Shown here piece after piece: positions 1-7,759 of a stretch of 34,080 nt of DNA. The position numbers and the translations under genes were made by a program. Under the pieces are notes generated by a model. The model was not told the origin of the DNA and did not search any database. It saw nothing but the letters and a program-made list of their open reading frames with translations. The stretch spans positions 1 to 34,080 of the forward strand of contig CAJOJI010000024.1 in the NCBI GenBank assembly GCA_905234715.1. Reading direction: 5' to 3'. The first letter of the stretch is position 1, and the number at the start of each line of letters is the position of its first letter. Origin of the DNA: an uncultured Saccharofermentans sp. Its GTDB lineage: Bacteria; Bacillota; Clostridia; Saccharofermentanales; Saccharofermentanaceae.

Positions 1-113
1 GCTTCCTTGATTTCACTATACAAGATACTTCGCTGCTGAAACCTTAATAGTATATGAGCCGTAACCTCTATCAAATCATCTTCACACATTTTTCTAATAG
101 TTTCTATGTTCAA
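1..113 (-). CDS. DUF4258-like protein, N-terminal fragment cut by window edge
   Basis: The reading frame starts at a TTG (complement of 111-113) behind a GAGGTG ribosome site and runs off the left edge, so only about 37 residues are visible. They begin MNIETIRKMCEDD and continue with a histidine and a QQRSILYSEIKEA-type stretch. That matches my memory of the N-terminus of DUF4258 proteins, small single-domain proteins of mobile and toxin-antitoxin-like neighbourhoods (pattern: MTxHxxxRxxxRxIxxxDIxxAI). The function of DUF4258 is not established. The region is AT-rich like the debris next to it, which suggests transferred DNA. The family call rests on a short fragment and is tentative. Confidence 0.4.
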   Translation of the reverse strand, partial: MNIETIRKMCEDDLIEVTAHILLRFQQRSILYSEIKE

Positions 114-157
114 AATAACACCTCGCACTAAAATGTAATTTACAGATTTACGATTTC

Positions 158-1018
158 TTATTCTGCATCTAAAAATCTGAGTATACTTTCCGTATACTTT
201 TCTGGTTCTTCCATCCTCGGGAAATGACCACTTTTTTCAAAAAGAATCTGTTTAATATTTGAACAATTTGAAAGAATATATTCTTTCTGATTTTCACTAC
301 ACGCAGGATCATATTTCCCATTAAGCAAAAGGACGGCTTTTTTTAAGGATATAAGTACAGGTAAAAAATTTTCAAACATATCACCAGCATCAAACAGTTT
401 CATAAGATGTCTTTCACATTTATTCCAGTCTGTGCCGGTAAAATCATTCATACCAATTCTTTCACAGTATTCTTCATAAGAAATATTATGAAGATAATTT
501 CTGACTTTCATATCCTCCACTTCATCCAACATTTCCAAAAGCTTTATTGCTATTGTCTTTCCCGTTTCCTTGTTCCTTAGAATATCCTCACACAATACTA
601 ATGCACTCTCCTTTTTTACAGATTTAAAGTATTCTGACATATATTTAGCAGTAGAAACTGCGGAATCTGCAAAATATAGACTAGGACAGTCTAAAATCAG
701 TTTATTCACAGGCTTCGGAAAAGATTTTGCATATAGAACCGCTAACATACCTCCATAGGAGCGTCCAAGAATATCCCAATCAGCTACAAAAAATTTTTTA
801 CGCATTTCTTCAATCATTTCTATCTGAATTTCCATACTGTAGTTTTCGTCTATTCCAATAGCCTCTGAACGCAAAACCCCATATTGGTCAAATAGAATGA
901 CTTTTCTTTCTTTTGCGAGCCTCTTTGCTTGTTCTTCAAAATCCAGACAACTTGCACCCGGACCTCCATGAAAATATACTAATGTCTCTTTATGATTTTT
1001 GCCATATATTTCATAAAG
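158..1018 (-). pseudogene. Alpha/beta hydrolase, proline iminopeptidase-like (S33), start codon missing
   Basis: The open frame gives about 286 residues but begins directly after an in-frame TAA (1019-1021) with no usable start codon. The first internal ATG-equivalent (about 874) would drop the HGGPG oxyanion motif encoded near 960. The rest looks intact: HGGPG, nucleophile elbow G-R-S-Y-G-G, an Asp in GKYDPA and a His in SGHFPRM near the C-terminus, as in proline iminopeptidase-like hydrolases of similar length. Only the first few residues are missing, exactly where the Rpn remnant upstream ends. This looks like a gene that lost its start at a rearrangement junction. A rare non-canonical start is the alternative. 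Substrate unknown. Confidence 0.65.
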
Positions 1019-1024
1019 TTAGAA

Positions 1025-1516
1025 TTACATTTCTTCGTCTTCTATTACCGAAAATGCAATTTCTTCATCGCTCCAATCTGGATATTCCACTAGATAAAAC
1101 CGTACTTTATCCAAAAAATCAGAATCTACTCTAAGAATCCTTTTTAATACATCATCCGAATCCTCTTCATTACTGTTGCGAATTGCAGAAACTTTCTCAG
1201 TATATTTCCCCAACTTCATTTTTTCTCTGTCTCTCATCAGTAACGTCATAAACTCTCGCCTCCATTTCTCACTTTTTTTGACCTCATCCACTGCCTGTTC
1301 CAGTTCTTTTGCATATGCTGTCTTTGGTGCTTTCCCTGCTATGAACCGCAGGGTATCTTTCAGTTCCTCACTGATCTCACCCACCGTTCCCTCTGTGTTT
1401 ACAACAACCTTTACCGCTTCATCTCCAAGTCTAATATCCGTATTTTCCAGACAGCAGTTTTCAAAGGTATAGATATATCTGTCCTCTCCAAAAGGATCGT
1501 AAGTACAACTACCGGT
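1025..1516 (-). pseudogene. Rpn / PD-(D/E)XK transposase-family nuclease, C-terminal remnant
   Basis: The frame is open from 1516 to the stop at 1025. It reads CTYDPFGEDRYIYTFENCC, then LGDEAVKVVVNTEGT, then a helical ELKDTLRFIAG segment. DPFG-x-x-x-Y-x-Y-T-F-x-N-x-C and LGD-x-x-x-K-x-x-x-N-T-x-G-T are the familiar middle of the Rpn family (recombination-promoting nuclease, PF12784), which is abundant and often multicopy in Lachnospiraceae. The N-terminal catalytic PD-(D/E)XK part is absent: the frame runs into feoB at about 1500. A GTG at 1384 could start a 119-residue product but has no good ribosome site. It is most likely dead, and marks the edge of an insertion, deletion or assembly join. 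Confidence 0.65.
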
Positions 1517-2376
1517 TTACCCCAGATGCGGTGCGTGATAAGTCTGTCAAACTTGCCAAGACCTGCAGCCTTTTTCTCTTTCTTCACCGAACCTGCAGTG
1601 AGTTCATCGATCCAGGCGAATTTGCACTCGCCTGCTTTGACGATACCCTTTTCGCATCTATCAAGTACAGAAGACAGCTCGGCAGTTTTTTCGTTTCCGA
1701 GTTCGGCCTTGACTTTTGCCGTAACGGGAAGATCTCCCTCCAGCGTCTTAATGGCAAGCCACATACCTGTTCTGTTTCCGTCTTTATAATCACCGATAAT
1801 GTTTCTGATCTCAGAATAATCAGGAATGTCTTTATACTTCTGTTCCAAAGAAGATGTGTTGAGAACAGTCTTATTTGCTACAGCTGTTTCAAGCGCTTCA
1901 TAGAACGCATCGTATTTCTTTACGTTAGGAGCAGAGAACAATACTACAGGGATACCGAGTTTATCCGACATCTCTTTAGCATTGATATCCTTTCCCTGAT
2001 CCTTTGCCACATCACTCATGTTGAGCAAAAGGAAACAGGGCACTTCGATTCCTGCAAAATCAGAGAGCATGTATAAGCTTCTTTCAAGCTGTGAACTGTC
2101 AGCAAGGATACAGACAACATCCGCCTTGCCCGAAGCAATGTAGTCTCTTGTGATTATCTCTTCATCGGAGTTTGCGGATAATGAATATGTTCCCGGAAGG
2201 TCTGCAACGATGTATTTCTTATCACCGTGAGTGAAAGAACCTTCCTTCTTCTCTACTGTCTTACCGGGCCAGTTACCTACGTGCTGTCTTAATCCTGTAA
2301 GACCGTTAAACAATGTTGATTTGCCTGAGTTGGGCTGTCCCAACAACGCGATTACGATCTCATTCTTCGCAGTCAT
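1411..2376 (-). CDS. feoB: FeoB ferrous iron transporter, truncated after the G domain
   Basis: FeoB is the inner-membrane Fe(II) transporter with an N-terminal GTPase. The G domain is complete: G1 GQPNSGKS (13-20), the Thr of G2 near 40, G3 DLPG (59-62), G4 N119-x-x-D122, followed by the helical spacer. The protein reaches the conserved FDRLITHRIWGKP segment that leads into the first membrane helix, and then switches at about residue 294 (nt about 1495-1515) to 27 unrelated residues read out of frame through an Rpn remnant. FeoB is normally 600-800 residues, so the whole permease is missing. ATG overlaps the TAA of feoA by one base, which implies coupled translation. The gene cannot transport iron as it stands, unless the join is an assembly error. 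Confidence 0.85.
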   Translation of the reverse strand: MTAKNEIVIALLGQPNSGKSTLFNGLTGLRQHVGNWPGKTVEKKEGSFTHGDKKYIVADLPGTYSLSANSDEEIITRDYIASGKADVVCILADSSQLERSLYMLSDFAGIEVPCFLLLNMSDVAKDQGKDINAKEMSDKLGIPVVLFSAPNVKKYDAFYEALETAVANKTVLNTSSLEQKYKDIPDYSEIRNIIGDYKDGNRTGMWLAIKTLEGDLPVTAKVKAELGNEKTAELSSVLDRCEKGIVKAGECKFAWIDELTAGSVKKEKKAAGLGKFDRLITHRIWGKPVVVLTILLERTDISIPLKTAVWKIRILDLEMKR

Positions 2377-2606
2377 TATCCTCTTGCCTCCTCAACTTCA
2401 ATGTTGGAGCTCTCTTTATGATTCAGGGCGATCATCGTATCGCGGGCAAAAACAATAAGCGGTCTGTTCTTTTCATTCTTGATAATGCTGACCTTACAGC
2501 CGGGCGTCAGGCCTATCGATGTGATCCTCCCGATGTATCTCGCATCACCGTTTACCGAGCTGACGATCGCCGTCTCGCCCTGTTTCATCTCAGACAGTTT
2601 CTTCAT
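2376..2606 (-). CDS. feoA: FeoA, SH3-like accessory protein of ferrous iron transport
   Basis: At 76 residues the gene has FeoA's usual length. The sequence shows the FeoA SH3-like pattern: MKQGETAIV at the start, then GRITSIGLTPGCKVSIIKN, and a C-terminal IALNHKESSNIEV strand. FeoA is a cytosolic protein that assists FeoB. The start at 2606 has a GGAGAGG ribosome site. The gene sits between the heavy-metal-binding membrane protein (9-bp gap) and feoB (1-bp overlap), so the three are one operon read from the two-box promoter at 3049-3096. Confidence 0.92.
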   Translation of the reverse strand: MKKLSEMKQGETAIVSSVNGDARYIGRITSIGLTPGCKVSIIKNEKNRPLIVFARDTMIALNHKESSNIEVEEARG

Positions 2607-2615
2607 AACCTCTCC

Positions 2616-2993
2616 TTATGTATCTTTCTGTTTCATTGATAACAATGTATAACCGGCTCCGGATACGAGTTCTCTGCAATAAGAATCGTCCAATGCCTTT
2701 TTGCTCCTAAGAGTTACAGTCTTTTCACCGATATCAGCCACAGCCCAAAGACCTTCTTGGGAATTGAACGCATTCTCAACACGTCTTGCACAGTTCGAGC
2801 AATGCATTCCGTCAACACGAAGTTCATAGAGATACTGATAATTCTTTTTATTTGTATCGGATACCCTTATTTTTTTCGGTGCTGCCTCATGCTCTCCGCA
2901 GCATGCAGAACCGTGTCTTACCCTGCGCACCGTACCGTAAACGGCACCGGCGATAATAAGAGCAAGAATAATATAGATAACTATCTTTCCCAT
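2616..2993 (-). CDS. Heavy-metal-associated (HMA) domain membrane protein of the feo operon
   Basis: A 125-residue protein. A single membrane helix (about 4-22) is followed by a basic stretch, a CC pair (31-32) and then an HMA domain with G-M-H-C65-S-N-C68, the usual metal-binding loop for soft metals. I chose the start at 2993 because it has an AAAGGAAAA ribosome site. The upstream ATG at 3047 would add 18 residues with no ribosome site before the membrane helix. Proteins of this build, combining a FeoB-associated Cys-rich membrane anchor with an HMA domain, are common next to feoAB in Clostridia. The likely role is metal handling or sensing at the membrane. Which metal it binds is not shown. 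Confidence 0.8.
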   Translation of the reverse strand: MGKIVIYIILALIIAGAVYGTVRRVRHGSACCGEHEAAPKKIRVSDTNKKNYQYLYELRVDGMHCSNCARRVENAFNSQEGLWAVADIGEKTVTLRSKKALDDSYCRELVSGAGYTLLSMKQKDT

Positions 2994-3048
2994 ATTTTCC
3001 TTTCTGCCGGCCACCCGAAAACCATGGCAAAAAATAATTACGCGCATT

Positions 3049-3096
3049 AATTAGCCGTAGCTAACCAATAATAGTTAGTTACGGCTAACTTGTCAA
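3049..3096 (-). promoter_or_regulatory. feo operon promoter with two iron-box palindromes (A1, A2)
   Basis: Read on the minus strand, -35 TTGACA (complement of 3091-3096) is followed by a 17-nt spacer and -10 TATTAT (complement of 3068-3073). Box A2, AGTTAGTTACGGCTAACT (3073-3090), fills the spacer exactly. Box A1, AATTAGCCGTAGCTAACC (3049-3066), lies immediately downstream over the start site. A repressor on either site would block polymerase. Box centres are 24 bp apart. Confidence 0.85.
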
Positions 3097-3120
3097 GCGT
3101 TTTTCTTTGCTTTCAGACAA

Positions 3121-4446
3121 TCAGTTATTTGAAAGTATGATATTGTTGAGTACGCCTTCCAGATATTCCTGTTTACCCGATACAGGAGCCTTGGGTGCCT
3201 TAAGTTCAGAAGCCTTTGCAGCAAGTTCTTCGAGTGTTGCATTGCCGCTTCTTACTTTCTTTCCAAGTTCAGATTCAAACGAGGAATAACGTTCCTTGAT
3301 ATTATCTTCAAGTCTTCCGTCCTCGATCATCTGTGCTGCCTTAAGAAGTCCGTATGCAAATGAATCCATACCGAGGATAAATGCATGGAACATATCCTCA
3401 TATGTGTTGCTCGGTCTTCTATTCTTCGAATCGAAGTTAATACCGACAGGAAGTCCGCCGTTCTTGAGGATCTCATACATTGCAAGAGTTGTATCGTAAA
3501 CGTTGCTAGGGAAGCAGTCTGTATCCCATCCCAGCATGATGTCACCCTGGTTTGCATCGATCGAGCCGAGCATGGCATTAATACGGCTGATCCTTAACTC
3601 ATGCTGGAATGTATGTCCGGCAAGTGTAGCGTGGTTTGCTTCGATGTTCATCTTGAAATCCTTATCAAGACCATACTGACGGAGGAAACCGATCGCTGTA
3701 GCTGCATCGTAATCGTACTGATGCTTCATCGGTTCCTTCGGCTTAGGTTCAATGAGGAATGTACCGTTAAAACCTATGCTTCTGCCGTAATCTCTTGCCA
3801 TCTTCATGAGATTTGCGATATTCTCCTGCTCAAACTTAACCTGAGTATTAAGCAGTGTCTCATAACCTTCTCTACCACCCCAGAAAACATATCCGCGGCC
3901 ACCCAGCTTAACAGTCAGTTCGATTGCCTTCTTGACCTGAGCAGCGGCAAAACAATAAACCTCCAGCTCATTTGTGCTTCCTGCACCGTTCATGAATCTC
4001 GGATTCGAGAACATGTTTGCGGTACCCCAAAGACACTTGATGTCTGTACCCTTAGTCTTCTCAAGAATGTAATCAGTGATCTCGTCTAATCTTCTATTTG
4101 TCTCATTGATATCATCTGCTTCAGGAACCAGGTCAACATCGTGGAAACAGAAATACTTGATACCGAGCTTTTTCATGAACTCGATTCCCGCATCAACTTT
4201 TGCTTTTGCGTGTTCCATCGTGCCTTCGGTTTCAGAGCCGAATCTCTTGTCGATCGTTCCTCTGCCGAACATGTCAACACCGTTGGCACAAAGGTTATGC
4301 CACCATGCCATAGCAAAAGGAAGCTGCTCGCTCATCTTCTTGCCCATTACGATCCTGTCGGGATCATAATACTTAAATGCAAGCGGATTCTTGCTGTCAG
4401 GTCCTTCATACTTGATCTCGGGAATTCCTTTAAAGATCTCTTCCAT
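3121..4446 (-). CDS. xylA: Xylose isomerase
   Basis: Converts D-xylose to D-xylulose (and glucose to fructose) in the cytosol using two divalent metals. The 441 residues match the class II (long) xylose isomerases. Visible landmarks are C-F-H102-D-V-D105 (ring-opening His/Asp pair), WGGREGYE, IEPKPKEP with the metal-binding Glu, NIEANHATLAGH, and GWDTDCFP. Start ATG at 4446 has a CAGGAGGA ribosome site. No xylulokinase or xylose transporter is adjacent, so the gene stands alone between iron-regulated genes. Its promoter carries a perfect copy of the iron-box palindrome (4476-4493), which is unexpected for a sugar gene. No terminator is seen between its stop and the feo promoter. Confidence 0.97.
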   Translation of the reverse strand: MEEIFKGIPEIKYEGPDSKNPLAFKYYDPDRIVMGKKMSEQLPFAMAWWHNLCANGVDMFGRGTIDKRFGSETEGTMEHAKAKVDAGIEFMKKLGIKYFCFHDVDLVPEADDINETNRRLDEITDYILEKTKGTDIKCLWGTANMFSNPRFMNGAGSTNELEVYCFAAAQVKKAIELTVKLGGRGYVFWGGREGYETLLNTQVKFEQENIANLMKMARDYGRSIGFNGTFLIEPKPKEPMKHQYDYDAATAIGFLRQYGLDKDFKMNIEANHATLAGHTFQHELRISRINAMLGSIDANQGDIMLGWDTDCFPSNVYDTTLAMYEILKNGGLPVGINFDSKNRRPSNTYEDMFHAFILGMDSFAYGLLKAAQMIEDGRLEDNIKERYSSFESELGKKVRSGNATLEELAAKASELKAPKAPVSGKQEYLEGVLNNIILSNN

Positions 4447-4475
4447 TTTATATCCTCCTGAATAATAACATTTTT

Positions 4476-4533
4476 AGTTAGCGGTGGCTAACCGCCAACA
4501 TCTTTATTCTATTGGATATACAGTAATAGTCAA
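4476..4533 (-). promoter_or_regulatory. xylA promoter with iron box B
   Basis: On the minus strand, -35 TTGACT (complement of 4528-4533) and -10 TAGAAT (complement of 4506-4511) are separated by 16 nt. Box B, AGTTAGCGGTGGCTAACC (4476-4493), begins about six bases after the predicted start site, a position suited to a repressor. Confidence 0.75.
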
Positions 4534-4570
4534 TACGATTTGAATGTAAATTTTACTTTCGGGCCGGCAG

Positions 4571-5440
4571 TTAAAGCACCGTTTTTATAAACCTTCGTAT
4601 CTCCTCAACATAACGCTCCACCTTGATCAATGTTGATATGTGACCGCTGTCAACACCTTCAACAATTACACTTTCAGGCATCATGCCGATAAGATCCTTT
4701 TGCATCTCCGGAGTGAAGCTCTCATCATTCTCGGGAAGTATCAGCAAAACCCTTCCTCTCAGGTAGGCAAAAACTTCCGGTGTGCATGGTGTCTGATTCA
4801 TCAGATCTATCAGTAGATTTGTCATATGCAGATCCAGCTTGCGCGTATAATCACGGTATATAAACCTGAACAGATCTTTTGTATAAGAATAAACTTCAGG
4901 AGTTGAGTTCTTCGCCATCCGCATACACGAACGTATCATCACAGGCTTGAGCCACGAATATGGCACATGACGCAGGATCCACAGAAGAAGAGGTGCTTTC
5001 TTCTGATACTTTGTCTTTAATTCATTTACTGTCTTCTCAGAAAGACTTGCCGTGGAGAACAGACACAGTCCGTTAGTCTGCTCCGGGTATTTTCGCGCAA
5101 ACATCTGGGCAACATATCCGCCATACGAACTTCCGATCAGAATGCCCTTAGTGATATTCAAATGTTCGAGAAGGCCGGAAATACTGTCGGTCAGTCCGGC
5201 ATTGTCATCATGCTCATAAGGGTAATCAAAAGTAAGAATCCTGTATTCTGATTCCAATGCTGTAATATACGGCATATAAAGAAAAGACAGTCCCATTCCT
5301 CCGACAAGAAAGATCAGTGTCGTATCACCATTCCCGCAGAGAAGGTAATGGAAATTTGCGCCCTTGATGGCAACATCCTTATAGGGATGCGTCTTAAGAA
5401 AGTCTGTCAACTGTTCTTCGTAAGATCTGTTCAGATCCAT
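4571..5440 (-). CDS. Alpha/beta hydrolase
   Basis: A 289-residue soluble alpha/beta hydrolase. It has an oxyanion-type LVGGMG segment (45-50), nucleophile elbow G103-S-S105-Y-G-G, an acid in LPENDES (D239) and a catalytic His in D-S-G-H267, so the triad is complete. The substrate is not evident. The region between strands 6 and 7 is a helical cap, typical of esterases, lipases and C-C hydrolases. It is a single-gene unit with its own extended -10 promoter and a degenerate iron box (5474-5510), so it probably belongs to the iron-starvation set. Release of iron from an ester siderophore is one possibility, not shown by sequence. Confidence 0.8.
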   Translation of the reverse strand: MDLNRSYEEQLTDFLKTHPYKDVAIKGANFHYLLCGNGDTTLIFLVGGMGLSFLYMPYITALESEYRILTFDYPYEHDDNAGLTDSISGLLEHLNITKGILIGSSYGGYVAQMFARKYPEQTNGLCLFSTASLSEKTVNELKTKYQKKAPLLLWILRHVPYSWLKPVMIRSCMRMAKNSTPEVYSYTKDLFRFIYRDYTRKLDLHMTNLLIDLMNQTPCTPEVFAYLRGRVLLILPENDESFTPEMQKDLIGMMPESVIVEGVDSGHISTLIKVERYVEEIRRFIKTVL

Positions 5441-5473
5441 TCAACTAAATACTCCACACTATTTCATTTCAGA

Positions 5474-5510
5474 CGTGAATTATATCACGCAGGTTAGCTA
5501 GGTTAACTAG
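5474..5510 (-). promoter_or_regulatory. Promoter of hydrolase 4571-5440 with degenerate iron box C
   Basis: On the minus strand an extended -10, TGATATAAT (-10 = complement of 5479-5484), lies eight bases from box C, GGTTAGCTAGGTTAACTA (5492-5509). The box has one base fewer between its half-sites than the consensus but stands at the same distance from the -10 as box D does. The -10 hexamer is also bracketed by a perfect inverted repeat, CGTGA (5474-5478) and TCACG (5485-5489). Confidence 0.6.
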
Positions 5511-5536
5511 CAGCATATCATTGAACTAAACACAAC

Positions 5537-5793
5537 TCATACCATCTTCTGCATCTCGGAGAAAATCGCAAGTGCAGATGCCGCCGGGAATATGACGATC
5601 AGCTTCAGCAGCTGGCTTTTAATGTTATAACCGTATTTTCTGTTGTTATATACCGGAGTTACCTCAGGCGTAAAGGTCTGGAAGAACTGGAATTTGCAAA
5701 GCAGAAAATAATCGAAGAAGATCATGTCGTAGATCTTATATTAAGTGTTATTGCCGCACAAAACACGATTGCAAGAAATAATGTTAAAAGCAT
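5537..5793 (-). pseudogene. Remnant of a small membrane protein, paralogue of the next three membrane genes
   Basis: A GGGGAGG ribosome site and ATG (5793) start a hydrophobic segment MLLTLFLAIVFCAAITLN that stops after 23 codons. Overlapping it out of frame, after an in-frame TAA, is a longer stretch containing KIYDMIFFDYFLLCKFQFF and a final membrane helix, ending at 5537. The IYD-x5-D-Y block lines up with LYDTLFIDW, IFDAIVLDW and LFDRFFIDT of the three intact neighbours. The simplest reading is a fourth copy that lost its middle, joining its first helix to its C-terminal half out of frame. It could also express a 62-residue protein from 5725, but no ribosome site supports that. Confidence 0.6.
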
Positions 5794-5795
5794 GA

Positions 5796-6716
5796 TTAAT
5801 CCTCCCCGATCACTTTTGAAATAAGATCCAGCCACTCATTACAGGCTGTTTTACTCTCTTTACATGCCGGGTAAGAAGAATAGCAATGGACCATGCCCGG
5901 TTCATAATGTACATGAACTTTACTGCCGGCACTTATGAATGCTTTTTCAAGGTCTCTTCCTAATGAAGCCAGCGTCTCATCAGCACTGTAATAAACATAG
6001 GTCTCAGGAGCATTGCGGTAGTCTCCCAAAGCGGGATGGATCATATAATCCGGAACCTTTTCTCCGTGCGCACAGATCTCCGGAAAGAATTCCACCATGG
6101 AGAAGGTTCCCGGAGCGTCCTTTTTGCTCTGTTCCCTCATTCTCTCCCACGCATCTTTATTGTGCGGAACACCGCTGGGAGAATGAAGTATCGCAAGCTT
6201 CGGCATTATTATTTCTTCGTCCAAACGGTTCAGCATCGATACAAGTGCAAGGCAGCATGCACCGCCGGATGAGTCTCCCGTGATCACGACTTTTTCCGGC
6301 GGATAATCGTTCATGATCCTTTTGTATGTATCATATGCGGTTTCCACAGATGCGCTGACCGGCGCGTCCGTGCAGAGCGGGTACAGCGGCATAAACACTT
6401 CAGCACCGGTCTTATCTGCAATATTGCGGACCATCATGAGATGCGGTTTCCATGCGTTCATCGACCCGCCGGCTCCGAAGATAAACAGAACTGCACAGTT
6501 TGCATTATCGCTCCGTTTTTTCGAACGGACGATCAGAAGATCACTGCCGTCCCGGATCTTTTCCACGCGATATACTGCTTTCGAGTCGGAAGGCTTTACA
6601 AACGGATTTTTGTCATTATATTTCCTTGCCTTTTTGAGCAGTTCCTCAGCACTGCCGGCCGGCCTTCCGGTCATCAGATTCATAAATACCTTTGCCATTC
6701 TGGCCGTAAAACTCAT
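5796..6716 (-). CDS. Alpha/beta hydrolase, acetyl-esterase/HSL type
   Basis: A 306-residue protein from the ATG at 6716, chosen for its GAGGAT ribosome site. An ATG-like start 20 codons upstream would overlap the preceding gene. It matches the hormone-sensitive-lipase-like family (alpha/beta hydrolase fold 3): G-D-S149-S-G-G nucleophile motif, acid D246 in YSADETL and H277 in GMVHCY. The family's HGGG oxyanion motif is altered to F-G-A-G-G-S, so the oxyanion hole may be less standard. Members hydrolyse short acyl esters. It is the last intact gene of the operon behind box D, after three small membrane proteins. Substrate unknown. Confidence 0.8.
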   Translation of the reverse strand: MSFTARMAKVFMNLMTGRPAGSAEELLKKARKYNDKNPFVKPSDSKAVYRVEKIRDGSDLLIVRSKKRSDNANCAVLFIFGAGGSMNAWKPHLMMVRNIADKTGAEVFMPLYPLCTDAPVSASVETAYDTYKRIMNDYPPEKVVITGDSSGGACCLALVSMLNRLDEEIIMPKLAILHSPSGVPHNKDAWERMREQSKKDAPGTFSMVEFFPEICAHGEKVPDYMIHPALGDYRNAPETYVYYSADETLASLGRDLEKAFISAGSKVHVHYEPGMVHCYSSYPACKESKTACNEWLDLISKVIGED

Positions 6717-6729
6717 ATCATCCGATCCT

Positions 6730-7236
6730 CTATCCAAACTTGATAAAGAGCCACGCCAGTATTGCTGACACAACAACTTCGATTACAAGCTTGTGTATCT
6801 CTTTGCCGTCCCACTGAGGCTCGACTCTCCATACATCAGGCGTTTTTCCGGTCTTTTTCTTGATCAGCACACCGAAAATGTCGGTCTTGGTAAACATCCA
6901 CCAGTCAAGCACAATGGCATCAAAGATCGATACCATCCAAAAGAAGATCACGAAGCGAAGCGCAAGCTGCCAGAAATTCATCCCGGAAGCGACACCTTGT
7001 CTTCCTGCAAATATGATCGTGACAATATATCCTGCACCGGTAATAAGAGCAAGCAGCCCGATAATTATCTTATCCTTAAGTTTCAGTTCTCTTGGAATCC
7101 CGTACTTCTCCAGCAACTCCTTTGCTTTAGGTGTCATGAACCAATAGGCATTCTGCGGAACAAGAAAAGCGCCTATCAGGCAAAAGGCTGCAAGAAGAAC
7201 AATACCTATAAGACCATATAAAAAGCTTAAAAACAT
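6730..7236 (-). CDS. Small membrane protein, tandem family, copy 3
   Basis: A 168-residue integral membrane protein with about four helices. An N-terminal helix (about 3-25) precedes a short polar loop containing KELLEKYGIPRELKLKDK, two central helices and a final helix. The block IFDAIVLDWWMFTKTD contains the D-x5-D-W signature shared with the two genes upstream. I prefer the ATG at 7236, spaced six bases from an AAGGTG ribosome site. A GTG at 7245 is possible and overlaps the previous gene. No family name is recognised. Its place in an iron-box operon ending with an esterase suggests a transport or membrane-modification role, but the sequence does not tell which. Confidence 0.7.
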   Translation of the reverse strand: MFLSFLYGLIGIVLLAAFCLIGAFLVPQNAYWFMTPKAKELLEKYGIPRELKLKDKIIIGLLALITGAGYIVTIIFAGRQGVASGMNFWQLALRFVIFFWMVSIFDAIVLDWWMFTKTDIFGVLIKKKTGKTPDVWRVEPQWDGKEIHKLVIEVVVSAILAWLFIKFG

Positions 7237-7241
7237 TATCC

Positions 7242-7748
7242 TCACCTTATTAATGCTATCAGCAGACCGACTATCAGCGCAGGTACGGTGCCAAACACTA
7301 CACCGGGAAAGAGCATGCCTTTAAGATGAAACCATTTCTGATGGTATGCCTTATCCATATGCTCGGTACCTTCAAGCCTGAACGCCTTTAAATTTGCAAA
7401 TAACACCCAGTCTATGAAAAGCGTGTCGTAAAGACCTATCCATATCATAAGTCCGAACGAAAGCAGGAATCCCTGAAGAAATGTTTGGGCACCTGCAAGC
7501 AATGCGCTGATAAAAAGTATTACGCAAAACATTGAAACGCCGAGTGATTTTGCGATTATTACTTTTTTCGAGTTGTACGAGACATCAACACGCTCATGCG
7601 TCTTAAAATACTCTTCCTGAATATCAGGAGGATAATTAGCTATGCTGGAAGGACTGTGCTTTTTATCACTTAGTCCTGACGGCAAAACGATTGCAGAAAA
7701 GATTCCTGCAAAAACAATTGCCTCTATAACAATTACCCACCAGATCAT
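7242..7748 (-). CDS. Small membrane protein, tandem family, copy 2
   Basis: A 168-residue membrane protein with four predicted helices. The soluble loop between helices 1 and 2 includes SSIANYPPDIQEEYFKTHERV. A conserved block LYDTLFIDWVLFANLKAFRLEGTE follows helix 3. The same D-x5-D and GTE elements occur in the upstream gene, so these arose by tandem duplication. Start ATG at 7748 has a GAGGTG site. The end lies within a few bases of the next gene, consistent with coupled translation. Function unknown. Confidence 0.7.
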   Translation of the reverse strand: MIWWVIVIEAIVFAGIFSAIVLPSGLSDKKHSPSSIANYPPDIQEEYFKTHERVDVSYNSKKVIIAKSLGVSMFCVILFISALLAGAQTFLQGFLLSFGLMIWIGLYDTLFIDWVLFANLKAFRLEGTEHMDKAYHQKWFHLKGMLFPGVVFGTVPALIVGLLIALIR

Positions 7749-7759
7749 TAATAATCACC

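Noticed and set aside
1531..2076. A 181-codon plus-strand frame opposite feoB
   Set aside because: It is the shadow of the conserved FeoB G domain on the other strand, with no ribosome site or recognisable motif. Other long antisense frames (for example 3601-4089 and 11377-11853) were dropped for the same reason.
3097..3120. A terminator between xylA and the feo promoter
   Set aside because: Only a four-base AAGC/GCTT match around an A-rich loop is present, which is too weak to call.
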